A stretch of 64,000 nt of DNA from Adiantum capillus-veneris (Eukaryota > Streptophyta > Polypodiopsida > Polypodiales > Pteridaceae), in assembly GCA_014529385.2 (NCBI GenBank), contig CM043968.1, positions 4,123,501 through 4,187,500 of the forward strand, in the 5' to 3' direction. The notes under the pieces were generated by a model. That model had not been told where the DNA came from. It did not search any database and saw only the letters and a list, made by a program, of their open reading frames with translations. The translations under genes and the position numbers were made by a program. This document shows, in pieces, positions 36,427 through 48,318 of this stretch (positions are counted from its first letter, which is position 1; each line of letters begins with the position of its first letter).

Positions 36427-37902
36427 TGTAAGGTGTGAGCTTTGTACTAGAGTACTAGAGTATGAGGAGTCAAGGAGGGAAATGGTGGAATTATCCCACA
36501 TGTATTGGTGCAAGGCTATAGATCTACTTAAAGCTCATTTCATGAATTAACAAACACATTCCATTTTGCATTACATCTCTCTTGTTTATGGTGAGCTTGT
36601 GATGGCTTAGCAACTACTCAAGATCGTGTTTATGAGTCCAAGTTAATTCATCTTGCAACCTAATTTGCTTGAGTGTTAATCTAGCCAACATACACTCACT
36701 TGTGTGCACCATCTTTGTCTTTCATCCACCCTAGCTAGCACGATCCCATTCCCATTGGTATTAGAGCATTAGGTTATGCTAGCTAGGTTTGTTATTATGA
36801 TTAACATTCCTTGATTATCATTAGCAAGATCCTTGATTATTAGCCCTCCCCTCTCTCTCCTACTAGAGCTGTAATGGTTATTTTGAGCATGTCCTTGAGT
36901 TTTGAAACTCTTGGGACACTACTCTTTGATCATTAGTATCCTAATTAGTGCTAGGATTTGCTAATTCTTAATTGGGGCCCTTAATCCAATCATTTTTGTG
37001 TCGTATTTCTAGTGGTTTTCATCTCCAATTAATCTCCCCAATTTTGCAATTATCGTGCATTGCTCTCCTCATTCCAAAGTGCCCATTGCAAGGTTTCCAT
37101 AGATCCTTCAAGCTCTACAATCCGAGCCCGGGAGCTCTATTACTCCTATCCTCAATGTTACTTATTATTAGGTGTGTGTAGCTATTTATATGGAGCCCTA
37201 CTAACTCGGTTTAAAATTCTATTTTTAGAAGCTTCTCACAAGCAAGCAAGCTTGCTTTGTTGGCTAGTGCACTAAAAATAGTGTGCAAGCTTGCTTTGTT
37301 GGCTCAGATCGTCCTCCTTTAGGTTAGACATCACGCGCAGACACAAACTCTCCATCCAATTTGCCTTTGGGCCTTAGTCGGGGTCCGCAGGGGACTCTTC
37401 ATGCGCATCACCATTTTTGCTCACATGCGGATGTCAAGTTCCATGAAATAGGTCATAAAGTGCTTTTAAGTCCGCAAAAGAGCGTTCCCGCGGTGTTGTG
37501 TGCTCCAAGACTTGGAGCCACCCTCCCATTGGAGGTCCCCATGGCCACGGTTCTACAGAACTCCAACAAGCAGAGAAGGCATTCCCATGCTATTGCATGC
37601 CCCAAGGGCCTCCTATCTCAAGGTTGACTCACACTTCCCTCTAAAAGGACTTCAAAGATTATTCAAAGGCCTTGAAAGCAACTTCAAAATTTCAAAGGAA
37701 GCTTCAACATTCCATTTTTTGAGCATTGAAGAAAAGTCAAAAGCACATTGAAGCTATCAAACCAGAGCACTCAAAGGCATCCAAAGAACTTCAAGAGGCT
37801 CCATTTGGTTACTTCAAAGCAAAGAGTCAAAGCATCAAGTCTTTCCACTATTTGTGAAGAGGGGCTTCACCGACGGTGAAGAGGTACTTCACAAAAACAA
37901 GG

Positions 37903-37978
<76 letters not shown>

Positions 37979-38680
37979 CTCAACCTCAACTAAATCCAAA
38001 ACTTTGCAACCAATCACAATAGTCTTTGCAATGAATATCATAATCCACATTTACCGGGATGATTTTTTAGTTGTGCTTGTGTAAAGAGGTAGACACTTGT
38101 TGGGAGAGTCTCCTAAGCTAAGATCCCTTATTAGCGCAATGGAAGAGAAGGCGATTATGAAATTTAATGGGGAAGGCTTTCACACTTGGCAAACCAAGTT
38201 GAAAGGCTACTTAATGAAAAAGCAGTTGTGGGGAGTAGTCAAGTCAACGATCAATGATCCAACATCTATTGATGGTGCACACATACTGACACGAGCTATG
38301 AGTGCACAAAATCAAGCCAAGAATGAACAGGCATTAGGAATCATAAACACTGCACTACATAACAATTATGTCCACTTTACTGATGATTGTGAAACCTCAT
38401 TAGTTGCATGGGAAGCACTAGAAGAAAACTTTGGAGCTAGGAAAAAGAAGAGCAAAGTGAGCTTAAAGAAGGATCTATACAAATTAAAAATGGAACATAA
38501 TGAAGATATTGCAAGCTTGGTCAATAGCCTCACACTCGGGTTGTCATAAGCCACTTTACTGGCTTTAAGTAACTTTTGTGTAAATTCTTATTCTCACTAG
38601 CCATAAAGAACCTCACCAAAATTAGGGAGCTGAAAAAAATATAGACAAATAATTCCATGTAAAATTAGTATTTTTCAAGG
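36427..38680 (+). mobile_element. Copia-type 5' LTR and gag fragment inserted in CACTA
   Basis: An LTR-like block runs from TGTAAGG (36427) to CCCA (36754) and is followed directly by TTGGTATTAGAGC, a near match to the Met-tRNA primer site. An untranslated stretch with a CT microsatellite (37906-37980) and a gag frame (38097-38549) follow. There is no pol and no 3' LTR, so it is truncated. The right border with CACTA sequence is near 38680. Confidence 0.7.
38097..38549 (+). pseudogene. Copia gag (UBN2-like), truncated
   Basis: A 150-codon frame with the typical start KFNGEGFHTWQTKLKGYL, a central AWEALEENFG and KKDLYKLKM, ending soon after. It lacks the zinc knuckle and everything downstream. 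The first real Met may be that of MEEKAIMKFNG at about 38139. Confidence 0.85.
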
Positions 38681-38689
38681 TTCAGCTTA

Positions 38690-39228
38690 TGGATGAGGAG
38701 GAGGACGAGGATTTGGACAGACAGATAATTTTTTGAGTCCTCTTTTAAAGTGCAAATGTGACACCAAAAAACTCTATGAGCATTGCATGTATATACAGCT
38801 CAACTAAAATTTTGATCTTATTTGTAATTTTTAAATTATAGAGCTTTTGTACTTTAAATTGTCAAGGTAACATATATTCAAAGTCTATTGTTTATTTTTT
38901 TCTATACATTTTTCAAAATGCAATTGATGTTTCATATGTTTTATGCAAGTAAAAAATAAAGGTGCTCATTTGGGACACCCAAAATTGGGTGGACCAAATG
39001 AGCAACTTCATTTTTGAAAATTCGTACAACGATAATATCCGCAGTAATAGGCATGGCAATAAACATGGTAATAGTCACGGATATATATCGCGACTATTAC
39101 CGCATCTATTGCTAACCATTGTCGTGACTATTGCCGCACCTATTACCACCAACAAATGTTTTCTCTCTCCATTTTCATTTGTTAATCCACGATAATAACG
39201 GTGGCTCTCAATTTTTCCTCTTATAGTG
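38690..39228 (+). repeat. CACTA right subterminal region (copy 2)
   Basis: Aligned with 28383-28898. It starts with the acidic last exon of the accessory gene (EEDEDLDRQ stop), carries the imperfect hairpin 38958-39009 and several CGACTATTACCGC-like words (39050-39150), and ends TTTTCCTCTTATAGTG. Confidence 0.85.
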
Positions 39229-39231
39229 GTA

Positions 39232-39860
39232 GCTTCTCTTGGTTCAAATGTCTGCTCACATAGATAATTGGAGATTCATGTTTCCATCTCTTGGTTGAGC
39301 CAATATGTAGCCAATTGAATAGGCATTTGCATCTATATGGATGTGAAAGATTTTTTTGCATTCGGATGCCTTTAGAATTGGTGCACCAATGAGTGAAAAA
39401 TTGAGTTTTTCAAATGCTTCATCATAATCAAAATTTGACTCAAACTTAATGAATACCCGGTATAGAGGTCATGCTTTTTCTTTTCATGCGTGCAAATAAA
39501 CCTCTCACAGTATCCGCGATGGCCCATAAAGAAGCACATTGCATCGGACTTTTGGCTTGAGTAGATCAACAATTATTGAGATTTTATCCATGTAAATGGT
39601 AATTCCATGCTCTGGCACAATGTGACTGAAGATCTTGCGATCGTGTACCACAAATTTAAAATTTCTTTGATGTAGGTAGATGTGATAGGTGCAACACTAA
39701 ATGGAAATAGTCTATGTGGTCCTTCCTCTCTTTTGCGTGCATGCATATGTCCTTCGTGGAGAATTCCAAGAAGTATTGAAGATATATTCTCAAAAAGCAT
39801 GGCACATGGGTCACTAACACATAGTTTCATCATTCATGAGCCCAGAAGGCATCACTCTAG
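39232..39860 (-). pseudogene. Gypsy RT/RNase H remnant right of the CACTA insertion
   Basis: On the minus strand, SAPILK-type sequence is recognisable (FEKLNFSLIGAPILKASE, then FHIHIDANAYSIGYILAQP at about 39300-39390). It is preceded by an RT C-terminal block (HGNSIYMDKI-like, near 39590) in other frames. This is the RT-RNase H connection of Ty3/Gypsy. Stops and frameshifts are frequent. Confidence 0.75.
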
Positions 39861-40170
39861 ATAAGAAAATGGGGGGCATTTGGAAGATGTCCATTGTGCT
39901 GGACAAGATTCTAGCACCTTGTTGGACATCCCTCAAGCTTGGGGGTTTCACAGAGGAACTAGCACAAAAGTGTCAAAGCAGCCACAACCTTGGAATGGGG
40001 AGAGAATCTTAGATACTTCAAGGATTCCTCCCGCAATGGGTCCCCCTGACTCTCCAAACTTGGAAGGGGCTCCTTGGACCCTTTTGGAGGGAAGTTACAT
40101 AGAGGGTGTACAACAAGGAGTCTCTAAACTTTTGCATCTTTGGGATGACAGAAGCTTTTGCTAGAAGGAT
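39861..40170. other. Unassigned spacer
   Basis: A 94-codon plus-strand frame (39880-40164) without a recognised domain may be part of the LINE remnant that follows. Nothing else is seen. Confidence 0.4.
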
Positions 40171-40665
40171 GTGGAGCTCATGGTGATGCAACATAAATTG
40201 GGCATATATGAAAGGCTTCTGATTAGTAGACTCTTGGAAGTGCTGGCATCCTCATTTCCTTCTGTCTGCGGATCAGAAATAGATTGGAGAGCCTGGCATT
40301 GGTCGAAAGACAAAGTGTTCTTTCTCCCCAAGTCCCAGAGTACCTATAATGTGCAGGTGTACAAAGCAGATTGGTTTGCCCCTCAACAAAAATTTGAAAG
40401 AAAAAATGATCAGAAGAATGCTGGCAAAAGAGGGTTACTACCATTTGGGAGATTAAATGGCCGGATTACATAAAGGTATTCATCTGGAAGGTGCTCTAGG
40501 GAGTCTTGCCCACTAGGATTAAGGTGCAAGCTAGATGTTTTGGCTCTGACACTTGCTATGGCTGCAAGTCAGCCTCAAAAGACCCCCTTCATCTGTTCGG
40601 CAAGTGCCCTACTTCACGGGGACTAGCCGCTAGGGTTTGTAAGTGGGTATGAAGGACTTGGAAGA
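40171..40665 (+). pseudogene. LINE 3' fragment with RT zinc-binding (zf-RVT) domain
   Basis: The plus strand reads KSQSTYNVQVYKADW, then after a frameshift WPDYIKVFIWKVL and the Cys/His cluster CYGCKSASKDPLHLFGKCP. This is the C-terminal zinc-binding region of plant L1-type ORF2. The RT core is absent. It could be the missing 3' end type of the LINE at 47.8-53.1 kb, which lacks this domain. Confidence 0.75.
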
Positions 40666-41179
40666 CCATATTTGTTACGGATGGCATGATCTTGGGAGGG
40701 TGTTGTATCCAAAGCTAGGCCATTTTGGTGTGCACTCAAACGATCAAATTTTGCTACTTGAACCAAGTCTAGTACTCCACGAACCATCAAGTCTTTGAGA
40801 GCAAACTGGATGTATCTCTCTTTGATGATATTGTGCGATTGAGCACTGAGCTCATATATATGGTAGGAGCAAGAATCGGGGCGGTTGACAAAGATGAAGG
40901 ATGGGTGCATGCTTTGAGCTGCTTAGAGCACTCAAGAGGGTAGGAGTAACATCTCTGGTGGGTATCCACTTTTTATGTGTACAAGTCTCTGATGGCACCC
41001 TAGCCCCCTCAAGGCACATGTAGTGCTTGAGGGAAGCTATATTTTTCAAGCTAATAAATATTCTCTCAACTCACAATTGTGAGTATGGAAAAAAAAAATT
41101 ATTCCCCTTTCTATCAAAATGTGGTCTTGTGCTAATCTTGAGGTGCTACCTTCACTCGATTGTAGCTTCAGAAGCTCTC
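40666..41179. other. Unassigned sequence with a 16-bp palindrome
   Basis: A 95-codon minus-strand frame (40623-40910) has no recognised domain. ACTCACAATTGTGAGT at 41069-41084 is a perfect palindrome. Function unknown. Confidence 0.4.
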
Positions 41180-41510
41180 TAGAAAAGTATAAGATTCTTT
41201 TTTTGTTGCTCATTCAAGCAAGTTGTTTGAAATGGGCAAAGTGTAGTTCTCACAAATAGTGGCAGCATTAAGGTTGACACAAACATGGAGTGTGCCATTG
41301 TTTTCTGGCACTACCACAATTGGGGATACCCAATTTCTGTGCTCATTTTCATAGATAAGTTATTCTTCTAATAGTTTATCTATTTTCTCCCTAATACTCT
41401 TGAAAAAAGTGTCATTATAAAAGTAAGGATGTTGTTTGTGGGGTTGGGCTCCATTTCTAAGAGGAATGGTGTGTTGGAAGATCACTCCTCCAGTCTAGAA
41501 AGTAGTGGTG
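41180..41510 (-). pseudogene. Gypsy RT N-terminal remnant
   Basis: The minus strand reads IPLRNGAQPHKQHPYFYND, then NWVSPIVVVPENNGTLHVCV and LNAATICENYTLP. These are the start of Ty3/Gypsy RT (VSPIVLVPKKDG, R.C.DYR.LN). Internal stops show decay. Same strand as the RT/RNase H remnant at 39.2-39.9 kb, so probably the same old element split by later insertions. Confidence 0.8.
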
Positions 41511-42802
41511 TATCTTTGGCTTCACTCAAGTCATCAAGGCCCTTGTCACACACGTGAACCCGAACGTGCATGACTTTGAGTTGGCATAGTACCATTGGTG
41601 CAGCTTGTTGTCTGGCAAAGCAAAAATCTAATTGGGATTACCTCATCGCCCACAATAAGCTAGCGACTGATATTTGCAATATATGAGACACACGAAAGCA
41701 GCAAATCGGATCCGAACTCCCAACGTATGGCCTAGAGGTGCATGCCTTTAAAGGTGTGCTATCTTGATTTGATGTTGGATTCTTGGAAATATAAGAAGCT
41801 GATCATTATCCACCATTCATGTGACACATAGGGCACCCAAAAAAAGCCCTTTTGCTTTGTTTGACAGCCCTTGTGTGATAGGGCCCTAACTACCAAAACC
41901 ATCTTGGGAGTCTGTCTTGGTTCATAGCATTGTGCCAGAAGGTCACTCTCTTCAGCCTTAAAACGTAAGAGATTGTCCTCTCCCACGTATAGTAGTTTCC
42001 TAACTTGTCTTGAAGAAAATCTATCAGGATTAGGTTTTAAGTTTCCCTCGCCCCCTTATTTCATCACTGCCTGCACGTCCCTGGAAAATGGAGGGTACAC
42101 TTGCTGAGCGTCTTGTAGAGCTCGCTACTCCTACAGATGCACGAAGACGACCAGGAAGCTTTTTGAATACTGGTTTGAGCATAGGTGATGAAGGTTGAGC
42201 GCAGTTTTTGAGCTCCTGATCTTGCAGGTGATTGGGGTTTTGAGCACTTGTTCAAGCTCACATGATGGAGGTTGAGTTGCAAATGGAGTTGACCAAGGAC
42301 GTCAGTAGTCATGGTGTCATCAGGGAGCCTATGCATAGTGAAGCTCAAACAAAAACGTTCCTCAAGATCATCCCCATACTGAAAGGGAATATGTAGAAGG
42401 TTGGGGGTTACTGCAAGTAAACTGCCACAACTGAAAGTGCAAGGGAACAAAAGGCATGCCATCGTCTTGGGTGTCGTGGCTATGAAGCTGTCACACAGAG
42501 CCAGGTATGTATGGGAAGCCACAATGTTGTTGGTATCGATCTTGGAGGCGATGGTGGTACCACCAAAGCTTGTGCCGAGGTTGATGTCAAAGACATCTGG
42601 ATTCTGCGAGGAGGTGAAGGGCATCTCGATTGACGCTGATGCTTGTTGTCCCAATGTAGTAGAGTTTTGTTAGATTGTCCCTAACAGCATTGACAATGAG
42701 AGCCTCCTCAGGCTTGAGAGGAGTGAATGCGATGTTCAACGGGATGGGGCCCAACCATTCCAAAGTGATCTCCAAGTGGACACCATGTGATCCCCACCCC
42801 AT
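41511..42802 (-). pseudogene. Probable 5' part of the degraded Gypsy, unrecognised ORFs
   Basis: Minus-strand frames 42587-42802 (71 codons), 42064-42654 (196 codons) and 41759-41986 (75 codons) precede the RT remnant in order. The 196-codon frame has a readable stretch (IASKIDTNNIVASHTYLALC), but I see no protease DTG or zinc knuckle. Assignment to the Gypsy rests on strand and position only. Confidence 0.35.
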
Positions 42803-42912
42803 TATTTTTGCTATATGATTCTATGTTCACACCTCCATTTCAAGTGGCACGTGATAGCTTAATGGGAGAGTCATGGCCTCCGGTGGTGTAGGTGGTGGGT
42901 TCAAGGCGCGGG

Positions 42913-45900
42913 TGTTGAGATGTAGAGAGAAAGAGAGAGACAAGACAAGAGAGACACGCCATGTACGTTCCCAAAGACTGATTCATATTGAGGACAAGTT
43001 ATAGATATATAGGTGTGACCAAGTTGAGTAGAGTGAGACATATATATCTCCAACACCCCCACTCAAACAAAGGTCTCTAGCTTTGGATGAAAAAACCCTT
43101 GGGGAGTTCAAGGGAAAAACCCAAGCCCCTATACAATGTGAAAATATGAACTAGTGATGATGATGTGAAAGTGAATTGTGTATCTATATACAAATATACA
43201 AGTGACTGAGAGATCACACTGTGCAAGTGTGAATTGTGCATAGTGGATGGTACCTATAATATTACAATGTCATATATACAAAGCTATCACGATAGCAGAG
43301 AAGATAATCTAAAAAGAGTGAGGCCAAAGTAAGTCCAAGCTCAAGACGATGAAATGTGACTCGTTGAGGCCTTTGGTAAGAATGTCTGCAATCATCTAGT
43401 CACTTGAACATTGTTCAACCATTATGGTGCCTTTGCGTACTTCATAGCTGAAATAATGATAATGGACAGCAATGTGTTTTGACTTATTATTTTGAACATA
43501 GTATTTTCCAAGACTAATAGCACTCTGGTTGTCACACCGCAAGGGTGTGCTAGAAAGAGGAGAGTGACCAATATCAATGAGCATTTGTCAAATCCAGATT
43601 AGCTCACAAGTTGCAAATGATGCAGCAACATATTCTGACTCAGTCGTAGAAACTGCAACACATCGTTGTTTCTTACTGGTCCAAGAAACAAGACAACTGT
43701 TTATAAAGAAGAAATTTCCACTAGTATATCGCATAGATAAATATAAGCTTGCCCACTCGGCATCTGTGTAACCCAAAAGAGAAAGAGATTGCATAGAATC
43801 CAATGTCAGTTGTCGTCGAGAGACCAAACCAAAATTTATAGTGCCTTTAAAGTATTTCAATACACGCTTTGCTGCAAATCAATGCTTAAGAGAAGGACAT
43901 ACAAGATGTTGTCCAAGATAATGAGCAACAAACAATATCACGGTGATTGTTCGTGCCAACAAACTGAAGACATCCAATCAAGTTAGCATAAGGTTGATTT
44001 GTGATAAGTTGACCACCACTGTCAAAAGTGCTCTTCGTAGAACTCACAAGACAAGGTGTGTTAGCCAAATGTGCTGATTCCATACCAAATTTTTGAGTAG
44101 TATTTGCAATAAACTTTGACTGTCAAAGGAATAAAATACCTTTTGTGTGGTTCCTTTGAATTTGAATGCCAAGACACAAGTGAATCTCTCCCATATCCAC
44201 CATATCAAATACAGAAGACAATAACTTTTTCACTTGCTGAAGAAATCCCAAAATCATTGGAAACAAGGATGGTATCGTCCATATAAAGAGCAAGAATCAC
44301 AAAAATGCTACCTTAGTGCTTTATGTATAAGTTGGGGTCTGAAGAGCAAGAGGTGAATCCTTTAGAGGTGAGAAAAGATCAAATTTTGTATACCAGGATA
44401 GCGAAGCCTATTTGAGACCATATATTGCCTTATGGAGTTGAGCAACAAGGTCTTCTTTACCTGGAATAACAAACCCTTCTAGCTGTTCCATATAAATTTT
44501 CTCTTCCAAGTGGTCATTAAGAAAGGCAGTTCGCACATCTATTTGATGAGCTTCTAAATCAAATTGAATAGCAAATGCCAATAAAACTCGAACACTTGTA
44601 ATGCGAACAACTGGTGAAAAGGTCTCTTGATAATCAACACCAACAACGTGGGAGTAATCTTTTGCAGCTAAACATGCCTTGAACTTGTCAAAATATCCAT
44701 TTGTTTTTACCTTTGTCTTATACACTCACTTACACTTAATAGTTGTATGACCAGGAGGTAGTTCATTTAGTATCTTTTTACCTTTAGAGATAAGAGAATT
44801 GTACTCTGCTTCCATATCGTCTTGCCATTGATCCTTTTATGGTGAAGAGATAGCTTCATTATAAGTAAAGGGATCTTCAGAAGTAGAGAAAGCATTATCA
44901 ACAATATTGTCATCATAAACATGACATGAGCCATGTTCAAAATCAATAGGCAAATCAACAAAAATATCAATATCATCATCATTGGCGACATTTGGAATGG
45001 ATGGTTGTGAAGAGGAAAGCTTCTCTATAGGAAGAGTTTCATCATCTGAAAGAAATGGAAAAGCTTGAAGCAATGATTTAGTATGATCAGAATCATCCAT
45101 GGACCATGTTGAGAGAGGAAAGGGTTTACGATTATGTTTCCCAAGAGCAAAAAAACTCACAAATTCCCATCTGAGGATGAGCTTTAAGATCCATGCCATG
45201 AACAAGATCACGACGTTGAAGATCAAGGAGTTTTGAGAAATCAGCATGAACAAATCGGTGATTCATACTTTGCAATCATGATCACCAGCAGCAGTGACAA
45301 CATTTGCTACAACATCATTGAGAGAGAGTTCAAACAAATTACCATTTCAAGGAGCAATGGCTATAGTTTGTCCATCTTTCTCAATTTGCCATTTGGTATG
45401 ATCAAATCCAACAAAGTGACCAAGATCAACAAGTCTAGCAATTGAAAGAAGATTACGTTGAAGATCTGGTACATATAATACTCCTTGCAAAACTTGAGTG
45501 AAAGAAGATAAGGTACCAAAATATAATCTCCGATACCCTTTACTTGACAAGTATCATCAGCAAGATAAACAACACGTTGAACTAATAGTGGATGATAGTT
45601 ATGGAGCCACTTAGACTGATATGTCATATTTCCCGTAGCACCTAAATCGAGAATAGAAAGTGATTCGTCACATACATAAAGTATTCTGTCTAGAGCAACT
45701 GAACATAGGATGCAGCTTTTTTTTGGTACAATATTGTTTCGATGTTCATTAGCATATGCTCTATTACTATCTGTATTGAATGGACGCTTATAGCACATAT
45801 GAGTGGGATGATCAAATTGTCCATAATATTCACAAGAAGAAGAAGAATCTCTAGATAAATGTGGGTTTTTAGTGGTAAAATTGTGTTCTTCATCATACTG

Positions 45901-47382
45901 ACATGCCCAAGAATCATCTTCAGTATGGACATTTTTGTTGCAGTAAGAACATTGCTTATTAGGGAATTTGAGACGAGAGAAAATATTACCACGATGGCCA
46001 CCTCTGGGGTTTCCTCGTTGAAATCGAAGCCTTCAAGCATAAAAAGCACGTTCCATCTGTCATTGTGATTCATCCTCCTCTTGTGAAATCATAGTTGTAT
46101 CATGACTAGCATTATGTTGTTCTTGATGTTGAGAGTATTGAATTAAAGACATGTAGGCTTGGTCAAAATCAAGACCATCTTTATTAGAAAGAATGGTAAC
46201 AATGTTATCATAAGACGAGTCCTTCACCATATCAAGGAGAAGTGTAATCAATTGTTTTTGTGGAAGAGGATCACTGGCAGCGATCAAGCACGTTGTCATG
46301 ATCCGTATCAGCAGGCTGAGGCAAACATACACAATTTCCAACGACAGTATTAGAGAGTTCATCGCCTTCAAGAATTAACATCTTTGCTTTCCAGCCTGGA
46401 AATCCTTGGCCTTGGAAAGGAGGAACAGAACACTGGCCAGAAGGAAAACCGTTAACGAGAATAGTCATAGCCATAATCTGGTTGTGAGAAGATATATAAC
46501 ACCATATATGGTGAAGGCTGCAATTGAGGATGAGAGAAATATGACAACTGTGTTCTGTCAATGATAAACGCAAGAAGGATGCTCAATAAACGTCAAATTA
46601 TGTGAGCGACATCACCCAAAAAAGTAGGGAAAAGGAGACGTTAATAAGAGTCCTCAAAATAGAGTGACGTGAGATGCGACATGAGACTCAAGATTGACGG
46701 CCACAATATGAATAGCAAAAAGCTAAATTTGCTCAAAAAAGTTGACATCAAAATTAGAAAAACGATCACGGACGCCTCACGAAGACGCACGAGGACAAAA
46801 CATACGTCAAGCTCAATTGTAGTAAAAACAACATAACTTTCTGTTGCAAACTCCAATTGATGCAAACCTAGAACTCAAATCAAAGAGCTCAAGGAGACAA
46901 ACAAGTTAGTGATGAAAAGTGCCATGGCGTTACGCTCCGCGCTTTTCCCGTTTCTCCAAATTTTGAGCAGAAGACCCTCAAAAATTGAAACGAAGTTCAA
47001 GGTGTCAAAAGACAAATCAACAAGAAAGCGTAATCAACGATTCATTATATCGATTAGCAATAAACACCACACAAAACACTAATCATATTCTTCTTAACAC
47101 AAAACAACCTCAATTAACAAAAATGAATATTCAAAAATAAGATTTGTAGCAATTCTGAATCTTACATGTGAATCGCATACACATACTCTGTTTTGTCACC
47201 ATGAATTGAATTGTCGCGTGATCATTACCACTCAAATACCATGTTGAGATGTAGAGAGAAAGAGAGAGATGAGACAAGAGACACACCATGTACACTCCCA
47301 AAGACTGATTCATATTGAGGACAAGATACAGATATTTAGGTGAGACCAAGTTGAGGAGAGTGAGCCATATATAGCTCCAACA
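42913..47382 (-). mobile_element. Non-autonomous Copia, 4.47 kb, minus strand, integrase deleted
   Basis: LTRs 42913-43055 (143 bp) and 47242-47382 (141 bp) share TGTTGAGATGTAGAGAGAAAG and CTCCAACA. On the element strand a GAGTGGGGG purine tract precedes the 3' LTR, and TGGTATTTGAG, like the Met-tRNA primer site, follows the 5' LTR. The flanks GCGGG (42908-42912) and GTGGG (47383-47387) are a one-mismatch 5-bp target duplication. The internal part is short because most of the integrase is missing. Confidence 0.9.
43396..46573 (-). pseudogene. Copia gag-pol remnant without integrase core
   Basis: Minus-strand order: gag (GFPGWKAKMLILEGDE, about 46390), a zinc-knuckle-like Cys/His stretch near 45.8-45.9 kb, protease LDLGATGNMT (usual LDSGAT..MT) near 45.63 kb, pre-integrase ending CEFFALGKHNRKPFPLSTW near 45.13 kb. 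Then, without a DDE core, linker sequence and RT (VVGVDYQETFSPVVRITSVR, FLNDHLEEKIYMEQ, 44408-44725). RNase H (GYTDAEWA, SEYVAAS) lies at 43588-43860 and its tail (RCDNQSAISL) at 43396-43584. Frames are interrupted between blocks. Confidence 0.88.
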
Positions 47383-47655
47383 GTGGGGTCTCAATCGATC
47401 GGAATATTTTTATTCTTGAGAATAAACGGACGGTTCACATTGTTCGACGATCATGGGGACCGTTGATCCCACCTGACAAGTGAGGTGTCAAATAGTCACG
47501 AGGGGATGGGAGCACTGGCAGACTTCGAGCACTCAACTGAGGTCACGCTCGAAGTCATAAGGGCATCTTTTCCACACTAGCAACGGCAAGTCGATCCCAA
47601 GTCGTCCATTAAGGGAATCCTCTAGAGCCCAGGTAAAGTTGCCAAGCCAGTTAAT

Positions 47656-47660
<5 letters not shown>
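47383..47660. other. Spacer without recognised genes
   Basis: GC-richer than its surroundings, and probably where the 5' part of the following LINE begins. No domain is seen. Confidence 0.4.

Positions 47661-47733
<73 letters not shown>
47659..47733. repeat. (GA)n microsatellite
   Basis: Nearly pure GA tract. Confidence 0.98.
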
Positions 47734-47734
<1 letters not shown>

Positions 47735-48318
47735 CTACAATTGCAAGGCTCAAGACTCAAAAAAAAAAGTGTAGATGATGATGTGGGAGGAACTCTGAAG
47801 AAGAAAGGGAGCGGATGAGAAGAGGAGGGAGATTTGTACAGTATGGGCAGCTAACAAATCCGTCCTCAAAATCTCCCCAAGCCCTGTCTCCAAGGTACCT
47901 TCACTACGACATGGATAGCGAGTCCCTTTCTACTTTCCCTTCTTCCCCTCCTCCCCCCCCTCACAATGGGAGGGAGGTCTATGAAGCTACAGGTGGCCCT
48001 GAAGGATGATCTCATCCCCATTGGTGTCCCTACTACTTTCAAGCGCAATGGTTTCTGCTCCCCACTCCTCCTCCTTCCCTCAGTTTCAGCCCAACCTCCT
48101 TCTCTCCCCTATGGTCAACAATGCTCCTCTATGAAGCACCCCGCGTTCAACCCTAAGAATGATACCTTCAATCCTGGAAGGCCAATCTGCATTCTCTTAA
48201 CTGGGTTTCTTCAACCATCAACTTCAGGAAGGGATGGAGATTCAACCTCCTGTCCCTAACGCATATTGCATCAGTAGCTGCAATGCCTGCATGGAGCTCT
48301 CAATCTTAGTCGGGTACT

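Noticed and set aside
41069-41084. 16-bp palindrome as a possible operator or recombination site
   Set aside because: A single occurrence in decayed transposon DNA. A palindrome this long is not rare enough in 64 kb of biased sequence to support a function.
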